From Coriobacteriia bacterium (GTDB lineage: Bacteria; Actinomycetota; Coriobacteriia; Anaerosomatales; JAENZW01), in assembly GCA_029858605.1 (NCBI GenBank), contig JAOUET010000125.1:1-5899 (forward strand): a stretch of 5,899 bases of DNA. The letters are read 5' to 3'. Shown one piece after another: positions 1-5,899 of the stretch. A program made the translations under genes and the position numbers. How positions within the stretch are numbered: position 1 is the first letter of the stretch; every line of letters starts with the position of its first letter. A model generated the notes under the pieces. The model searched no databases and was not told where the DNA came from. It worked only from the letters and a program-made list of their open reading frames with translations.

Positions 1-780
1 GAACACTACCAGCCGCGGTTTGCGGGCGACGAGGTGCCCACAACGGCGGCGGGGCGCCTGGTTTCCGTCGCGGACAAGCTCGACACGATGGCCGGGATCT
101 TCGGGATGGGAATGTCGCCGACCGGATCGGCTGACCCGTATGCGTTGCGGCGTTCGGCCATCGGGATTCTCACGATGATCCTCGACGGGATGCCGCTGAC
201 TCTGGACGAGGCGATAGGGGCGGCTCTTGACGGCTACCACGGCGTGCTCGAAGACCTATCGGCGAACACCGTCGGGCCCAAGATCCGCGAGTTCTTCAAC
301 GGCAGGCTCGATGTCATGCTCCGAGACCAGGGCTTCGCCTACGACGTCGTGGACGCCGTCATGGCGAGGGCATCTGACGATCCTGCCGATACGTGGCGTC
401 GAGTGAAAGCGCTAGCTGCATTCCGAGGCAGCGACGCCGGCGCAGACCTCGCGATCGCGTTCAAGCGGGCGATGAACCTCGCCGATCCCGCATTCGCCAG
501 CGAGCGACCACAGCGCGATCTGCTGGCGCAGGACGAGGAGAGAACTCTGGTCGACGCGCTCGATCAGGCCGACGCGAACGTGAAGTCGCTCATGGAGGAG
601 CACGACTACGAGGGCGCTCTTGCGGAGCTCGCGCACTTCCGCGCGCCGGTGGACGCATTCTTCGACGAGGTGCTGGTCATGGCCGAAGACGAGTCACTGC
701 GCGCGAACCGGATGAAGATACTCAACCAGCTCGTCGGCCTGTTCGCGGACTTCGCCGACTTCGGGCGCCTGGTCGGCTGA
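1..780 (+). CDS. glyS: Glycyl-tRNA synthetase beta subunit, C-terminal part (5'-truncated by window edge)
   Basis: The beta subunit of the heterotetrameric (alpha2beta2) glycyl-tRNA synthetase binds and positions tRNA-Gly, while the alpha subunit (glyQ) makes the glycyl-adenylate; the enzyme is cytoplasmic. The frame is open from base 1, so the gene begins upstream and about 259 residues of a usual ~690 are visible. The GTG at 34 is internal, not a start. The fragment opens with the family motif EHYQPRFAGDEVP, followed by ADKLDTMAGIFGMGMSPTGSADPYALRR, here only cited in pieces: ADKLDT near residue 25 and PTGSADPYALRR near 40-51. The C-terminal anticodon-binding (DALR-like) region is recognisable by FKRAMNLA, by the FRAPVDAFFDEVLVMAEDE block and by the closing NQLVGLFADFADFGRL. 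It stops at TGA 778-780, 9 bases before the PDRP gene, which suggests cotranscription. glyQ is expected just upstream. Identification is firm; nothing looks degraded. Confidence 0.96.
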   Translation, partial: EHYQPRFAGDEVPTTAAGRLVSVADKLDTMAGIFGMGMSPTGSADPYALRRSAIGILTMILDGMPLTLDEAIGAALDGYHGVLEDLSANTVGPKIREFFNGRLDVMLRDQGFAYDVVDAVMARASDDPADTWRRVKALAAFRGSDAGADLAIAFKRAMNLADPAFASERPQRDLLAQDEERTLVDALDQADANVKSLMEEHDYEGALAELAHFRAPVDAFFDEVLVMAEDESLRANRMKILNQLVGLFADFADFGRLVG

Positions 781-789
781 GGCGGGCCG

Positions 790-1593
790 ATGGGAAACGA
801 GAAGCTGACGATCCACGTACTGTCGGACTCCCTCGGGGAGACCGCTGACATGGTTGCTCGTGCGGCGGCTAGCCAGTTTCCGGCGGACGTGTTCGAGCTC
901 GAGCGGCTGCCCCGGATATCCACGCGCCGACAGCTGCGCGATCTGGTCATGGCTCACTGCAAGGCGAGCTGCATCTTCTTCTACACGTTCGCGAAGGAGG
1001 AACTGCGCAGTGAGATGCGTCTGGTTGCCGAGGACTTCGACGCATGTGCGGTGGACGTTCTCGGCCCGGCGGTAGCGGCTCTCGCGGGGGCGAGCGACAC
1101 GTCGCCGAGCCAGGAAGCCGGAGTCGTTCGGCGAACCGACCAAGGGTACTTCCACTGGCTCGAAGCGGTGGAGTATGCCGTCAAACACGACGATGGCCGG
1201 AACCCTGAGGGCCTGGCAGGCGCAGACGTCGTCTTGATCGGCGTGTCCCGAACGAGCAAGACGCCGCTCTCGATGTACCTTGGATTCAAGGGATTCCGTA
1301 CGGCGAACGTTCCGCTCGCCAAGGGTTCGGCGCCACCCCACGAGCTCTTCGATGTCGATCCCAAGCGGGTCTTCGGCCTGACGTGCGACGCTGACCTGCT
1401 GGCGAGGATACGCACCCAGCGGATGAGCGAGCTGGGGGCCTACGCACGTGGCTATGCCGATCGCGAGGCCGTCGAGCGGGAACTCGAAGAGGCGCGGCGG
1501 GTTATGAGGACGATCGGATGTCTCGTTGTGCGAACGAACGACCGCGCGATCGAGGAGACCGCTCACGAGATAATCCGGTATCTTGGACGGTGA
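790..1593 (+). CDS. Pyruvate,phosphate dikinase regulatory protein (PDRP; bifunctional kinase/phosphorylase, DUF299)
   Basis: A cytoplasmic bifunctional regulator of PPDK. In characterised family members it uses ADP to phosphorylate the threonine next to the catalytic histidine, inactivating PPDK, and uses Pi to remove that phosphate again. The protein is 267 residues, normal for the family (about 270). The N-terminus (LTIHVLSDSLGETADMVARA) has the usual family opening. The P-loop-like signature GVSRTSKTPLS lies at residues 151-161, followed by NVPL (173-176), DPKRVFGLT (190-198) and the C-terminal RTNDRAIEETA (248-258). The ATG at 790 is supported by GAGG at 779-782, which overlaps the glyS stop and leaves a 7-base spacing. 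The target, ppdK, is the next gene. The family also contains the PEP synthase regulators (PpsR) of proteobacteria; the adjacent PPDK makes the PDRP assignment much more likely. No motif is missing. Confidence 0.95.
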   Translation: MGNEKLTIHVLSDSLGETADMVARAAASQFPADVFELERLPRISTRRQLRDLVMAHCKASCIFFYTFAKEELRSEMRLVAEDFDACAVDVLGPAVAALAGASDTSPSQEAGVVRRTDQGYFHWLEAVEYAVKHDDGRNPEGLAGADVVLIGVSRTSKTPLSMYLGFKGFRTANVPLAKGSAPPHELFDVDPKRVFGLTCDADLLARIRTQRMSELGAYARGYADREAVERELEEARRVMRTIGCLVVRTNDRAIEETAHEIIRYLGR

Positions 1594-1598
1594 TTCGC

Positions 1599-1625
1599 CG
1601 TCGTCCGGGTTGGGGCCGGACGACG
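1599..1625 (+). terminator. Perfect 10-bp hairpin just after the PDRP stop codon (U-tract-less terminator or RNA-stabilising/processing stem)
   Basis: CGTCGTCCGG (1599-1608) and CCGGACGACG (1616-1625) are exact reverse complements separated by the 7-base loop GTTGGGG. The stem begins 6 bases after the PDRP TGA. It is GC-rich and should be stable as RNA. What follows is AAAGAAGTAC, with no run of T, so it does not fit a classical intrinsic terminator. It could be a weak or U-tract-less terminator limiting read-through, or a stem that protects or separates the upstream and downstream mRNA segments. The structure is seen directly; its role is inferred. Confidence 0.5.
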
Positions 1626-1631
1626 AAAGAA

Positions 1632-1662
1632 GTACCAGGCGCTCAGCGTGCGGTACGATACC
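1632..1662 (+). promoter_or_regulatory. Candidate ppdK promoter/operator region: TACGAT -10-like box inside overlapping small inverted repeats
   Basis: TACGAT at 1654-1659 matches the TAnnnT core of a primary-sigma -10 element (4 of 6 against TATAAT) and would start transcription around 1666, giving a leader of about 30 bases before the ppdK start. No good -35 box sits 16-18 bases upstream (AGTACC is the best-placed hexamer, and it is poor). The same stretch holds GTACC (1632-1636) / GGTAC (1652-1656), with a possible inner stem CGC/GCG, and GGTA-CGA-TACC (1652-1662). These could be an operator or just an RNA fold. The promoter reading is weak and mainly rests on position after a hairpin and before a gene with its own strong ribosome-binding site. 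Confidence 0.25.
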
Positions 1663-1681
1663 AATGCTCTGGTGTCCGAGG

Positions 1682-1691
1682 TAAGGGAGTG
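1682..1691 (+). promoter_or_regulatory. Strong ribosome-binding site that fixes the TTG start of ppdK
   Basis: TAAGGGAGTG matches 8 of 10 positions of the ideal anti-16S complement TAAGGAGGTG. The TAAGGGAG core ends 7 bases before TTG 1697. The TAA at 1682-1684 is also an in-frame stop for the ppdK frame, so no start farther upstream is possible. The nearest alternative, GTG 1715, would be too far from this site. Confidence 0.8.
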
Positions 1692-1696
1692 GGGAG

Positions 1697-4399
1697 TTGT
1701 CCGACGTCAAGCGTGTGTACGCATTCCGCGAGGGCGACACGTCCATGAAGTTCGTTCTCGGGGGCAAGGGTGCCAACCTGGCCGAGATGACGCGTCTGGG
1801 CCTGCCGGTCCCGCCAGGATTCACCATCACTTGTCAGACCTGCGTGGAGTACTACGGGGCCGGAAAGCGGTTTCCCGATGGGCTCGAGGAGGAGATCTCT
1901 CGGCACCGAAAGGATCTCGAGGAGCAGATGGGCAAGCGCCTCGGCGACGCGAAGGACCCGCTACTGGTGTCGGTCCGATCGGGTGCCGCGTTCTCGATGC
2001 CAGGCATGATGGACACGATCCTGAATCTGGGTCTGAACGACACGTCGGTCGATGGGCTTGTCGAGCAGACTGGGAACTCACGCTTCGTGTGGGACTCCTA
2101 CCGGCGATTCATCCAGATGTTCTCGAAAGTCGTGCTCGATGCCGAGGGAGATCTGTTCGAGAACGCTCTCACCGCCATGAAGCAGGCGCGCGGTGCGAAG
2201 AGCGACACGGATCTCACCGCTGAGGACCTGAAGGAACTCGTCGCGCAGTTCAAGGACATAGTGAGCGATCACGTGAGCGCGGACGACTTTCCCGAGCTGG
2301 TCGAGAACGGCAAGGTCGTGTTTCCCCAGGACGTTGAGGTGCAACTGCGTGAGGCGATCGAGGCCGTCTTCAGGTCGTGGATGAACGACCGCGCGGTTCT
2401 CTACCGAAAGATGCACAAGATCGCCGATGACCTGGGCACGGCGGTCAACGTCCAGACCATGGTCTTCGGCAACAAGGGCGATACGAGTGCGACTGGGGTC
2501 GCCTTCACGCGCAACCCTGCGGACGGCACGAAGGAGTTCTACGGCGACTTCCTGACGAACGCGCAGGGCGAAGACGTCGTGGCCGGCATCCGAAACACGG
2601 AGCCGATTCTGGATCTCAAGACCGTGGGCGGTCTCGAGAAAGCGGGCGAGCAGCTGGAGGGCGTCTTCGTGACGCTCGAGAACCACTATCGCGACATGTG
2701 CGACATCGAGTTCACGATCGAACAAGGCAAGCTGTGGATGCTGCAGACTCGCATCGGCAAGCGGACGGCTCGGGCCGCACTGAAGATCGCCGTCGACATG
2801 GTCGATGAAGGTTTGATCACGAGGGAAGAGGCACTTCTGCGCATAGATCCGGAGCAGCTCGACCAGCTCCTGCACCCTCAGTTCGACAGCACGGCCGAGT
2901 ACGACGTACTTGCCAAAGGCCTGAACGCGTCGCCGGGTGCTGCCGTCGGCGAGGTCGTGTTCTCCTCCGAGGACGCGGTCTCCGAGGCGGAGAAGGGCCG
3001 CAAGGTCATACTCGTGCGCTGGGAGACCAACCCCGACGATCTGGCGGGTATGGTGGCCGCCCAAGGCATACTCACGAGCCACGGCGGGAAGACCTCGCAC
3101 GCTGCGGTAGTCGCGCGTGGAATGGGGAAGCCGTGCGTTTGCGGCGCGGAGGCGCTCAGGATCGACGTGGAAGCCAAGACCGCTCACGTCGGCGGACTCG
3201 AGCTTCACGAGGGCGACATCATCTCGATCGACGGCACGAGCGGCATAGTCGTGCAGGGTTCGGTCGACCTCGTGCCACCGAGCGTGTCGGGAGAGTTCGA
3301 CACGATCCTGTCCTGGGCCGATGAGGCGCGCACGATGGGCGTTCGGGCGAACGCCGACACTCCCGAAGACGCGAAGCTCGGCCGGGAGTTCGGTGCCGCC
3401 GGCATCGGTCTGTGCCGGACGGAGCACATGTTCCTCGGCGACCGCAAGGACATCGTGCAGTCAATGATCCTGGCCGAGGACGAGCCGACACGCGACGAGG
3501 CGCTCGCGAATCTTCTGAGAGTTCAGACAGAGGACTTCCTCGGCATTCTCGAAGCGATGGACGGACTGCCCGTCACGAGTCGCTTGCTGGATCCGCCGCT
3601 GCACGAGTTCCTCGACGATCCGCGGAGCCTGGACATCGAGATCGTGCGCATGGAGATGTCCGGCGGCGACCCGGCGGCGATTTCGGCGAAGCGCAAGCTC
3701 CTGCATCGGATCGATGCGATGGCCGAGCACAACCCGATGCTCGGTCTTCGAGGATGTCGCCTTGGCATCGTCTATCCGGAGATCTATGCGATGCAGGTTC
3801 GTGCAATCACCGCGGCAGCTTGCGAGCTCAAGAAGCGGGGCAAGAATCCGATGCCCGAGATCATGATTCCACTGGTGTCGGTCGTTGCCGAGCTGGAGAT
3901 CCTGCGAGCCGAGACAGAGGAAGCAATCGCGAAGGTCATCGACAGCACGGGTGTGGAGATAGACATCCCCATCGGGACGATGATCGAGCTGCCGCGAGCG
4001 GCGGTGACCGCAGACGAGATCGGTGCGGTGGCGGATTTCTTCTCGTTTGGGACCAACGACCTGACGCAGACGACGTTCGGGTTCTCACGGGACGACATCG
4101 AGTCGAAGTTCCTGCCGCGCTATCTCGAGCGGAAGGTGCTGCCGCGCAACCCGTTCGAGACGATCGATTCGGGAGTCGCCGAATTGGTGCGGATCGGTTG
4201 CGAGAAGGGGCGTCAGGCGAATCCGAACATCAAGCTCGGCGTCTGCGGCGAGCACGGGGGCGACCCCGAGTCGGTGAAGGTGTTCTTCGGCATGGGTTTG
4301 AACTACGTATCGTGCTCGCCCTATCGCGTGCCTCTTGCACGCCTTGCGGCTGCTCAAGCGTCCCTTGCGGGTAAGGCGGAGGCTTCGGACAACAGGTAG
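1697..4399 (+). CDS. ppdK: Pyruvate,phosphate dikinase (PPDK), TTG start
   Basis: Cytoplasmic enzyme interconverting pyruvate + ATP + Pi and PEP + AMP + PPi. At 900 residues it is slightly longer than the best-known bacterial enzyme (about 874). The N-terminal ATP-grasp part (about 1-360) has GGKGANLAEM, VSVRSGAAFSMPGMMDT with R94, FTRNP (270-274), NAQGED (288-293), E338 and LQTR (Q350). The swivelling phosphohistidine domain carries GGKTSHAAVVARGMGKPCVCG with catalytic H468 and regulatory T466. The C-terminal PEP/pyruvate TIM barrel has GLCRTEHMF (R574), SRLLDPPLHEF (R629), GTMIELPRAA (E764), SFGTNDLTQ (N787, D788) and LGVCGEHGGDP (catalytic C850). All the key residues I could locate are present, so it should be active. 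One oddity is His at 462, where the family usually has Arg (RGGxTSHAAV). It lies 103 bases after its regulator PDRP, with its own ribosome-binding site, which would allow more enzyme than regulator to be made. Confidence 0.98.
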   Translation: MSDVKRVYAFREGDTSMKFVLGGKGANLAEMTRLGLPVPPGFTITCQTCVEYYGAGKRFPDGLEEEISRHRKDLEEQMGKRLGDAKDPLLVSVRSGAAFSMPGMMDTILNLGLNDTSVDGLVEQTGNSRFVWDSYRRFIQMFSKVVLDAEGDLFENALTAMKQARGAKSDTDLTAEDLKELVAQFKDIVSDHVSADDFPELVENGKVVFPQDVEVQLREAIEAVFRSWMNDRAVLYRKMHKIADDLGTAVNVQTMVFGNKGDTSATGVAFTRNPADGTKEFYGDFLTNAQGEDVVAGIRNTEPILDLKTVGGLEKAGEQLEGVFVTLENHYRDMCDIEFTIEQGKLWMLQTRIGKRTARAALKIAVDMVDEGLITREEALLRIDPEQLDQLLHPQFDSTAEYDVLAKGLNASPGAAVGEVVFSSEDAVSEAEKGRKVILVRWETNPDDLAGMVAAQGILTSHGGKTSHAAVVARGMGKPCVCGAEALRIDVEAKTAHVGGLELHEGDIISIDGTSGIVVQGSVDLVPPSVSGEFDTILSWADEARTMGVRANADTPEDAKLGREFGAAGIGLCRTEHMFLGDRKDIVQSMILAEDEPTRDEALANLLRVQTEDFLGILEAMDGLPVTSRLLDPPLHEFLDDPRSLDIEIVRMEMSGGDPAAISAKRKLLHRIDAMAEHNPMLGLRGCRLGIVYPEIYAMQVRAITAAACELKKRGKNPMPEIMIPLVSVVAELEILRAETEEAIAKVIDSTGVEIDIPIGTMIELPRAAVTADEIGAVADFFSFGTNDLTQTTFGFSRDDIESKFLPRYLERKVLPRNPFETIDSGVAELVRIGCEKGRQANPNIKLGVCGEHGGDPESVKVFFGMGLNYVSCSPYRVPLARLAAAQASLAGKAEASDNR

Positions 4400-4440
4400 G
4401 TGCTCGCCGCCCGGGGTCCGGGAGGCGCTCGAACGGGGCC

Positions 4441-4448
4441 GGAAGGGG
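4441..4448 (+). promoter_or_regulatory. Ribosome-binding site deciding the start of the small membrane protein gene
   Basis: GGAAGGGG lies 5 bases before GTG 4454. The other in-frame start, GTG 4400, directly abuts the ppdK TAG, has no comparable purine-rich site, and would add an 18-residue Gly/Arg/Pro-rich stretch that looks untranslated. This makes 4454 the better start. Confidence 0.65.
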
Positions 4449-4453
4449 CAGAC

Positions 4454-4819
4454 GTGTCTCGCGTGACCAGGCTGTTCCAGCGTGCGGGTTCTCCACTGAT
4501 CCAAGGGGAGTCTCGCTCGCAGGATCCCTGGTGGAAGCCGTTCGCGTTCGGGGCGATCTCGAGTGTCGCAGTACCCCTACTGGTCGCGTGGATCACGCGT
4601 GTGTGGGTGGGCGGGCCGATGCTCCCCGCCGCGAAGGACGTGCTTGCCGAGTGGTCGACCCGTATCGTGTGGCTCGTGGTGGGGGCTACGGGTGGATCGG
4701 CCCTCGGGACATCCATCGGCCGCGGGTGGGGTGCCGCTCGTGTTTGGATGCCGGCGACCGTGTTGGGAATCGGTACCGCATATGGGTTGGCGGCGGTTGT
4801 CGGGATGACTTTCTCATAG
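4454..4819 (+). CDS. Small integral membrane protein, three predicted helices, function unknown
   Basis: I do not recognise a family. With the GTG 4454 start the product is 121 residues: a basic N-terminus (R3, R6, R10, R21, K28) and then three hydrophobic stretches at about 30-48, 71-89 and 97-118. The short basic link between helices 2 and 3 (R90, R96) and the basic N-terminus both point to an N-in, C-out topology. Helix 2 has glycines at 77, 81, 85 and 89, continued by G93, a regular GxxxG zipper of the kind that packs helices tightly. Eight tryptophans are present, a high share for this size. No signal peptidase site or catalytic motif is evident. The gene sits between ppdK and dgt with 54 and 18 bases on either side and reads like an operon member. 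It might be an AtpI-like or other small-membrane-protein relative, but nothing here proves that. A coding status is supported by the ribosome-binding site and coherent topology. Confidence 0.75.
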   Translation: MSRVTRLFQRAGSPLIQGESRSQDPWWKPFAFGAISSVAVPLLVAWITRVWVGGPMLPAAKDVLAEWSTRIVWLVVGATGGSALGTSIGRGWGAARVWMPATVLGIGTAYGLAAVVGMTFS

Positions 4820-4827
4820 CCGTGGTG

Positions 4828-4832
4828 GGAGG
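4828..4832 (+). promoter_or_regulatory. Ribosome-binding site supporting the GTG start of dgt
   Basis: GGAGG, within GGGAGGA, is a near-perfect Shine-Dalgarno core 5 bases before GTG 4838. The alternative ATG at 4856 is preceded by GGTCGTCGATC, which has no such site, so the GTG is preferred. Confidence 0.75.
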
Positions 4833-4837
4833 AACGC

Positions 4838-5881
4838 GTGACCCGGTCGTCGATCATGACTCGCGAACGCTATGAAGCCGAAGAGCACGTTCGGCTCTCG
4901 AAGCGTGCCGCGTTTGCCGACGAGACGCGAGGCAGATCCAAGCCGCTCGACCCCGACCCCTACCGCACTGAGTTCCAGCGCGATCGCGACAGGATCATCC
5001 ACTGCAAGGCGTTCAGGAGACTGTCGCACAAGACGCAGGTCTTCCTGGCGCCCGAGGGCGACCACTATCGCACGAGATTGACGCACACCCTCGAGGTCGC
5101 GCAGATAGCCCGCTCGATCGCCCGCGCGCTGCGGCTCAACGAGGATCTGACCGAGGCTATCGCTCTCGCGCACGATCTCGGTCACACCCCATTCGGCCAT
5201 ATCGGTGAAGACGCGCTGAACGACGCGCTGAAAGAGGTCGCGCGCAAGTATCCTAAGGCTCCGCCGAGCTTCAAGCACAACATGCAGTCGCTGCGCATCG
5301 TGGAGCGTCTGGAATACGAGGGCAAGGGCCTGAACCTTACTTGGGAGGTCCGCAACGGCATCCGATGCCACACGGGTCGGAAGAAGGCCGACACCCTCGA
5401 GGGTCAGATCGTGGCGGTCTCGGACCGGATCGCGTACGTCAACCACGACATAGACGATGCGATGCGCGGGGGAGTGCTGACCGAGGAGGATCTCCCTCCC
5501 AGCCCCACTGAGGTGCTCGGGCACAACCATGGCGCACGGATCACTACCATGGTGCGAGACCTGGTGAAACAGTCACGCAATTCGGAGAAGATCGTGATGA
5601 GCGCCGAGGTCGACAAGGCCATGATGGACCTGCGCTCGTTCCTCTTCGAGAAGGTCTACTTGTCCGGCAAGGCGAAGGCCGAGGAGCCGAAGGCCTACCG
5701 GGTGGTGCAGATGCTGTTCCGCCACTACATGGAGCACGCCGACGCGCTGCCGGAGGAGTACCGACCGCTCGAGCCGAAGGAGCTCCCACAGCGGGTGACG
5801 GACTACGTTTCCGGTATGACGGACCGGTTCGCCCTTCGGCAGTTCGAGAACTTGTTCATGCCGAAGAACTGGATGTTCTGA
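4838..5881 (+). CDS. dgt: Deoxyguanosinetriphosphate triphosphohydrolase-like HD-domain protein (short form)
   Basis: Cytoplasmic metal-dependent dNTP triphosphohydrolase family; the type enzyme splits dGTP to deoxyguanosine and triphosphate, helping to set dNTP pools. The protein is 347 residues, fitting the short bacterial form rather than the ~505-residue E. coli Dgt. Family motifs appear in order: DRDRIIHCKAFRRLSHKTQVF (cited in part; KAFRRLSHKTQVF at 57-69), DHYRTRLTHTLEVAQIAR with H83, AHDLGHTPFGHIGE with the HD pair H112-D113, FKHNMQSLRIVERLE (146-159), AVSDRIAYVNHDIDDA with D196, and the C-terminal DYVSGMTDRFA...LFMPKNW. H83, H112, D113 and D196 form the expected metal site. The true substrate of short forms varies and may need dNTP activation, so dGTP is only the family default. 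The gene is 18 bases after the membrane protein gene, and its stop overlaps the next start, so it is probably cotranscribed with the downstream gene. Confidence 0.95.
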   Translation: MTRSSIMTRERYEAEEHVRLSKRAAFADETRGRSKPLDPDPYRTEFQRDRDRIIHCKAFRRLSHKTQVFLAPEGDHYRTRLTHTLEVAQIARSIARALRLNEDLTEAIALAHDLGHTPFGHIGEDALNDALKEVARKYPKAPPSFKHNMQSLRIVERLEYEGKGLNLTWEVRNGIRCHTGRKKADTLEGQIVAVSDRIAYVNHDIDDAMRGGVLTEEDLPPSPTEVLGHNHGARITTMVRDLVKQSRNSEKIVMSAEVDKAMMDLRSFLFEKVYLSGKAKAEEPKAYRVVQMLFRHYMEHADALPEEYRPLEPKELPQRVTDYVSGMTDRFALRQFENLFMPKNWMF

Positions 5882-5899
5882 TGTCGAGAACTCCGGGGT
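5881..5899 (+). CDS. Start of the next gene, cut by the window end (possibly DNA primase)
   Basis: An ATG at 5881-5883 overlaps the dgt TGA as TGATG, a standard arrangement for translational coupling. Only six codons are visible (MSRTPG), which is too little to identify a protein. In many Gram-positive-type genomes dgt is followed by dnaG and rpoD, so DNA primase is the natural guess, but this rests on neighbourhood knowledge alone. The site upstream (GAAGAACTGG) gives only a weak ribosome-binding match, consistent with coupling to dgt translation. Confidence 0.5.

Noticed and set aside
694..1830. 378-codon open frame on the minus strand across glyS end, PDRP gene and ppdK start
   Set aside because: It is a shadow frame covering three strongly supported genes; it has no family motif and no reason to be coding.
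2078..3427. 449-codon open frame on the minus strand, antisense to ppdK
   Set aside because: It lies wholly inside the well-supported ppdK gene. Its product is rich in Arg/Leu/Val/Asp/His with no recognisable motif, as expected for the complement of GC-rich coding DNA.
3412..4374. 320-codon open frame on the plus strand inside ppdK, different frame
   Set aside because: The translation is dominated by Arg, Ala, Gly and Asp without any domain, while the ppdK frame there holds the catalytic TIM-barrel motifs.
4410..4422. CCCGG-GGT-CCGGG small inverted repeat after the ppdK stop, considered as a terminator
   Set aside because: The stem is only 5 bp with a 3-base loop and no following T-run. Such repeats are common by chance in GC-rich DNA, and the next gene has its ribosome-binding site 19 bases on.
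4400..4453. N-terminal extension of the small membrane protein from GTG 4400
   Set aside because: There is no good ribosome-binding site ahead of it. The added 18 residues are low-complexity Gly/Arg/Ala/Pro, and GTG 4454 has GGAAGGGG at proper spacing.
1..5899. Search for tRNA/rRNA genes, CRISPR repeats, insertion sequences, attachment sites and riboswitches
   Set aside because: By eye I saw no direct repeat arrays, transposase-like frames, terminal inverted repeats or tRNA-like cloverleaf with CCA end. The intergenic gaps are too short to hold most of them.

Overview
This GC-rich window reads as one co-directional run of housekeeping genes, all on the + strand. In order it holds the 3' part of glyS (glycyl-tRNA synthetase beta subunit), a pyruvate,phosphate dikinase regulatory protein (PDRP, DUF299 family), pyruvate,phosphate dikinase (ppdK), a small three-helix membrane protein of unknown function, a short-form dGTPase-like HD hydrolase (dgt), and the first 19 bases of another gene that overlaps the dgt stop codon. 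Genes cover almost everything. The largest gap, 103 bases between the PDRP gene and ppdK, contains a perfect 10-bp hairpin, a smaller inverted repeat, a possible -10 box and a strong ribosome-binding site. The only other gaps are 9, 54 and 18 bases.

The organism is a bacterium with high GC and frequent GTG/TTG starts. The separate-beta-subunit GlyRS is not the single-chain type of Streptomyces and Mycobacterium. From general knowledge, the order glyS - PDRP - ppdK - dgt - (dnaG) is typical of clostridia-like Firmicutes and of deep anaerobic Actinobacteriota (Coriobacteriia and relatives). With this base composition I favour a Coriobacteriia-like lineage, or a high-GC Desulfotomaculum/Symbiobacterium-like Firmicute. 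This is inference; no rRNA or marker tree is available here.

Functionally, PDRP and PPDK form a matched regulator/target pair. PDRP has the GVSRTSKTPLS P-loop. PPDK has the T466-S467-H468 motif: the phosphotransfer histidine is H468, and the threonine two residues before it is the residue PDRP phosphorylates and dephosphorylates in characterised systems. PPDK interconverts pyruvate + ATP + Pi and PEP + AMP + PPi, so the cell can run PPi-linked glycolysis or make PEP for gluconeogenesis. The flanking genes serve tRNA charging and dNTP pool control. The next gene may be DNA primase, but only from the usual neighbourhood.

I did not find a convincing new biological system. The items most worth a second look are the hairpin/promoter-like spacer in front of ppdK, an Arg-to-His change (H462) in the otherwise conserved PPDK phosphohistidine loop, and the small membrane protein, whose second helix carries a regular five-glycine zipper.
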